DNA of 9,996 nt from Candidatus Faecivivens stercoripullorum (GTDB lineage Bacteria > Bacillota > Clostridia > Oscillospirales > Ruminococcaceae): positions 1 to 9,996 of the forward strand of contig DVLW01000255.1 of NCBI GenBank assembly GCA_018715285.1, in the 5' to 3' direction. Every line of letters starts with the position of its first letter. The first letter of the stretch is position 1. The notes beneath the pieces are model-generated. The model was not told the origin of the DNA and did no database searches. It was given only the letters and a program-made list of their open reading frames with translations. Made by a program: the position numbers and the translations under genes. This document shows, one piece after another, positions 5,878-9,996 of this stretch.

Positions 5878-7599
5878 TCAGTTATCATCCTGCAATGCGT
5901 CGTACCCTTCTTCACCGGTACGGACTTTAACGACATTCTGTACGCCATAGACAAAGATCTTGCCGTCACCGATATGACCGGTATAGAGTACTTTTTTCGC
6001 GGTTTCGATAACCCGCTGTACCGGTACCTTGCAGACGACGATCTCAACCTCAATCTTGGGCAGAAGGTTCATTTCAACCGGAACACCGCGATAATATTCA
6101 GGTGCGCCCTTTTGCATGCCACAGCCCATAACATTGGTTACCGTCATACCGGTAACACCGATCTGAGAAAGTGCCTGACGAAGCTGCTCAAAGCGAGCCT
6201 GCTTCATGATGATATCAATCTTGGTAAATCTGAGGCCGGTATCACTGGTCATCTGGGAGACCGGTGCACTGCTCAGCTGAACGGGAACGGCTTCATCCGG
6301 TCCAACACTACCGGTAACCTGCCGGTCTTCATCCAGTGCGGAAATAATGCCGGTACCTGCTTCAACAGAAGGCATGAAGTCGGCGTAAGCCGTAACCAGA
6401 CCATGTTCGGAAATATCCAGGCCGGCAATTTCTTCTTCGGCCGAACAACGCAGACCAATTGTGTGCTGAATCACTTTGAACACGATGGTAATAATGATAG
6501 CCACATACACAGCGACCGAAACAACGCCCAGCACCTGTACACCAAAGAAGCTAAATCCACCACCATAGAATACACCGCCATCCGTTGCAAACAGACCGGT
6601 CATAATCGTACCCAACGCGCCACAGACACCGTGTACCGAAATGGCACCAACCGGGTCATCGATTTTTGCAACACGGTCAAAGAATTCAACCGCCAAAACA
6701 ATAACAATACCAAAAACAAGTCCCATAATGGCCGCACCAACAGGAGAAACCATGTCACAACCGGCTGTAATGCCGACCAGACCGGCCAGAGCTGCGTTAT
6801 AAGTCATTGATACATCCGGCTTTTTATACCGAACCCATGTAAAAATTAGAGTCGTACAGCAAGCGACCGCCGCAGCCAGGTTGGTATTGACAAAGATCAG
6901 AGAAGCCGATTCCATTGCCGCATCAGTGTCCATTGCGACAGTAGAGCAGCCATTAAAACCAAACCAGCAAAACCACAGAATAAATACGCCCAGTGCCGCA
7001 AGTGCAAGGTTATGACCGAGGATTGCACGCGGCTTGCCATCCTTGCCGTATTTGCCGATACGCGGCCCGAGAATCTTCGCGCCAATCAATGCACAGATGC
7101 CGCCGACCATATGAACTGCCGTAGAACCGGCAAAATCATGGAAGCCAAGCTGAGACAGCCAGCCACCACCCCAAATCCAGTGACCGGAAATCGGATAGAT
7201 AAACAGTGAAATTGCCGCCGAATAGATGCAGTAGGCCGAAAATTTTGTCCGTTCAGCCATTGCACCGGAAACGATGGTTGCCGAAGTCGCACAGAAAACC
7301 GTCTGGAAAATGACAAATGCCCACATCGGTACGCCAGCAGGAAGAATATGCGAATAATCCGCCTGAACGGTCGGGTCAAACCAGCCTATAATGCTGTTAC
7401 CGGCACCAAACATCAGGCCAAATCCCACCAGCCAGAAAACAGGGGTACCAATACAGAAATCCATCAGGTTTTTCATCAGGATATTGCCGGTGTTTTTGGC
7501 ACGGGTAAAACCGGCTTCACACATTGAAAAGCCTGCCTGCATGAAAAATACCATTGCGGCGCCCAGAAGCACCCATATGGTGTTGACCGAAGAATACAT
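5878..7599 (-). CDS. amt: Ammonium channel fused to a P-II (GlnB/GlnK) domain
   Basis: One 573-residue protein joins two partners usually made separately. Residues 1-384 are an Amt/MEP/Rh channel that conducts ammonium across the membrane: about eleven hydrophobic helices, the DFAG signature at 155-158 and both pore histidines (His163 in AVHMVGG, His323 in SVHGVCG). A conserved cytoplasmic tail (384-410) and a linker of about 45 residues lead to a complete P-II domain at 457-569. That domain shows the T-loop (about 493-512), B-loop TGHIGDGKIF (540-549) and RTGE (560-563). Gln496 and Lys515, matching ligand-binding Gln39 and Lys58, are present. The position of uridylylated Tyr51 is Val508, while Arg504, matching the pore-plugging Arg47 of GlnK, is kept. 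Start ATG 7599 has GGAGGG 6 nt upstream. It follows glnN on the same strand across 171 nt containing a terminator. Confidence 0.94.
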   Translation of the reverse strand: MYSSVNTIWVLLGAAMVFFMQAGFSMCEAGFTRAKNTGNILMKNLMDFCIGTPVFWLVGFGLMFGAGNSIIGWFDPTVQADYSHILPAGVPMWAFVIFQTVFCATSATIVSGAMAERTKFSAYCIYSAAISLFIYPISGHWIWGGGWLSQLGFHDFAGSTAVHMVGGICALIGAKILGPRIGKYGKDGKPRAILGHNLALAALGVFILWFCWFGFNGCSTVAMDTDAAMESASLIFVNTNLAAAVACCTTLIFTWVRYKKPDVSMTYNAALAGLVGITAGCDMVSPVGAAIMGLVFGIVIVLAVEFFDRVAKIDDPVGAISVHGVCGALGTIMTGLFATDGGVFYGGGFSFFGVQVLGVVSVAVYVAIIITIVFKVIQHTIGLRCSAEEEIAGLDISEHGLVTAYADFMPSVEAGTGIISALDEDRQVTGSVGPDEAVPVQLSSAPVSQMTSDTGLRFTKIDIIMKQARFEQLRQALSQIGVTGMTVTNVMGCGMQKGAPEYYRGVPVEMNLLPKIEVEIVVCKVPVQRVIETAKKVLYTGHIGDGKIFVYGVQNVVKVRTGEEGYDALQDDN

Positions 7600-7600
7600 A

Positions 7601-7616
7601 CAATTCCCTCCAATTG
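7601..7616 (-). promoter_or_regulatory. Amt ribosome binding site in a hairpin loop
   Basis: On the minus strand CAATT-GGAGGG-AATTG places the whole Shine-Dalgarno hexamer in the loop of a 5-bp, mostly A-U stem immediately before ATG 7599. A second GGAGG lies about 7 nt further upstream. The stem is weak, so it may be chance or a mild translational control. Confidence 0.4.
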
Positions 7617-7623
7617 ATCCTCC

Positions 7624-7646
7624 AAAAACAAACGCCAGACGTTTTG
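7624..7646 (-). promoter_or_regulatory. Weak terminator-like hairpin in the amt leader
   Basis: The minus strand reads AAACG-TCTGG-CGTTT, then G and five T residues (complement of 7624-7628), directly ahead of the amt ribosome binding sites. The 5-bp stem (extendable by one pair past a bulge) is short for an intrinsic terminator, but its placement resembles an attenuator. Confidence 0.3.
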
Positions 7647-7653
7647 GGAATAT

Positions 7654-7685
7654 AATTTCCGGTTTCTCTTTTATCTGCCGGAATT
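7654..7685. promoter_or_regulatory. Spaced inverted repeat upstream of amt
   Basis: AATTTCCGG (7654-7662) and CCGGAATT (7678-7685) are inverted copies, one with an extra T, separated by 15 nt. They lie between the glnN terminator and the amt start, where the amt promoter would be expected. No convincing -35/-10 pair is visible on the minus strand. The repeat may be an operator for a dimeric regulator. Confidence 0.35.
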
Positions 7686-7686
7686 C

Positions 7687-7736
7687 AAAAAGGCGCAAAC
7701 CAGTTCCCACGGGTCATGGGAATGGTTCACGCCTTT
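7687..7736 (-). terminator. Strong terminator after glnN
   Basis: On the minus strand, 35 nt after the glnN stop, an outer 14-bp stem (two G-U pairs) continues past a single bulged base into an inner stem of at least 6 bp (TTCCCA with TGGGAA). It is followed directly by a T-tract (A-rich at 7687-7691 on the + strand). This should end most glnN transcripts before amt, so amt depends on read-through or its own promoter. Confidence 0.9.
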
Positions 7737-7770
7737 GTGAACAATATAAGGTTTTAGAGCCGATGCTGTA

Positions 7771-9861
<2,091 letters not shown>

Positions 9862-9922
9862 ATAAGATCCTCCTTTTATTTCCAAGCCGCAGCACTTTTA
9901 CCGCAGCCATCTGGCGTAAGGC

Positions 9923-9941
9923 TTCAGAGAGCATCTCTGAA
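9923..9941. promoter_or_regulatory. Short perfect hairpin in the glnN leader
   Basis: TTCAGAGA and TCTCTGAA form an 8-bp perfect stem with a 3-nt loop, 62 nt upstream of the glnN start. No U-tract follows on either strand, so it is not a terminator by itself. It may be a protein-binding palindrome or part of the leader fold. Confidence 0.5.
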
Positions 9942-9960
9942 ACTTCCCTGGATACGAGAT

Positions 9961-9996
9961 AAGGCGCTGTAGGACTTTCCTGACCTACAGCGCCTT
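9961..9996. terminator. Perfect hairpin at the window edge
   Basis: AAGGCGCTGTAGG (9961-9973) and CCTACAGCGCCTT (9984-9996) pair over 13 bp with a 10-nt loop. On the minus strand it is followed by ATCTCGTATCC, which is not a U-tract. On the + strand the TT at the edge could continue into a T-run outside the window. It could be a terminator of a neighbouring gene, a leader stem of glnN, or a fold-back assembly end. Confidence 0.55.

Larger units (their letters stand above)
9862..9996 (-). promoter_or_regulatory. Structured leader region of glnN
   Basis: These 135 nt upstream of glnN hold no gene and no recognisable minus-strand promoter, so transcription probably begins beyond the window. Three structures can be read on the minus strand. 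The first is a 13-bp hairpin at the edge. The second is an 8-bp hairpin at 9923-9941. The third is a nested fold just upstream of the SD: AAGCC with GGCTT, TTAC with GTAA, GCC with GGC, plus a direct repeat GCTGCGG. The pattern resembles a cis-regulatory RNA, but I cannot match it to a known glutamine riboswitch or ANTAR-binding motif. Confidence 0.4.

Noticed and set aside
5830..6810. Open frame on the + strand opposite amt
   Set aside because: Shadow of the amt coding strand; the product is rich in Asn, His and Arg, with no recognisable domain.
7600..7710. Longer N-terminus for Amt starting at 7710
   Set aside because: The extension would be coded through the glnN terminator. ATG 7599 has a good SD and opens the conserved Amt N-terminus.
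9862..9961. ANTAR-type dual hairpin or known glutamine riboswitch in the glnN leader
   Set aside because: The hairpin loops do not show the A-first, G-fourth hexaloop and no U-tract follows the second stem. I cannot match a glutamine riboswitch core by eye.

Overview
The window looks like a Gram-positive, low-to-mid GC Clostridia genome, most likely a gut Oscillospiraceae/Ruminococcaceae relative. This is inferred from strong AGGAGG-type ribosome binding sites, sigma-A promoter boxes, U-tailed intrinsic terminators, a type III glutamine synthetase, a lipobox lipoprotein with a Ser/Glu-rich tail, and a CUT1 sugar transporter of the LplB/LplC (YteP/YtcP) type that carries no ATPase of its own. 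Species cannot be set from the sequence alone.

Left third (1-3486, + strand): a carbohydrate ABC importer. A solute-binding protein with a DUF3502-like C-terminus is followed by two permeases. The binding protein has lost its normal 5' end: the first ~120 bases do not encode the expected lipoprotein signal peptide and look like a foreign join. A strong hairpin sits between the binding protein gene and the first permease gene, as in operons where the binding protein is made in excess. The ATPase must come from elsewhere, as in MsmX-type systems.

Gap 3487-3773: two separate signals. First, a plausible promoter, a 57-nt nested double stem and a strong terminator together suggest an unassigned small RNA of about 120 nt. 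Second, a perfect TTGACA-N16-TATAAT promoter, followed by a perfect 7-bp-arm palindrome in the leader, drives an L-asparaginase gene.

Right two thirds (3774-9996): a nitrogen-acquisition cluster. L-asparaginase (+) releases ammonia from asparagine. It converges, through a bidirectional terminator, on a LolA-like lipoprotein gene (-). Upstream of that on the minus strand lie an ammonium channel fused in one polypeptide to a P-II signalling domain, and a type III glutamine synthetase (glnN). The glnN and amt genes are codirectional but separated by a strong terminator, so amt has either its own promoter or read-through control. The glnN leader (9862-9996) is rich in hairpins and runs off the window with no visible promoter.

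Points most worth a second look: the Amt-P-II fusion, whose T-loop keeps the pore-plugging arginine but lacks the usual uridylylation tyrosine; the candidate small RNA at about 3539-3660; the structured glnN leader; and the probable chimeric joins at the window edges.
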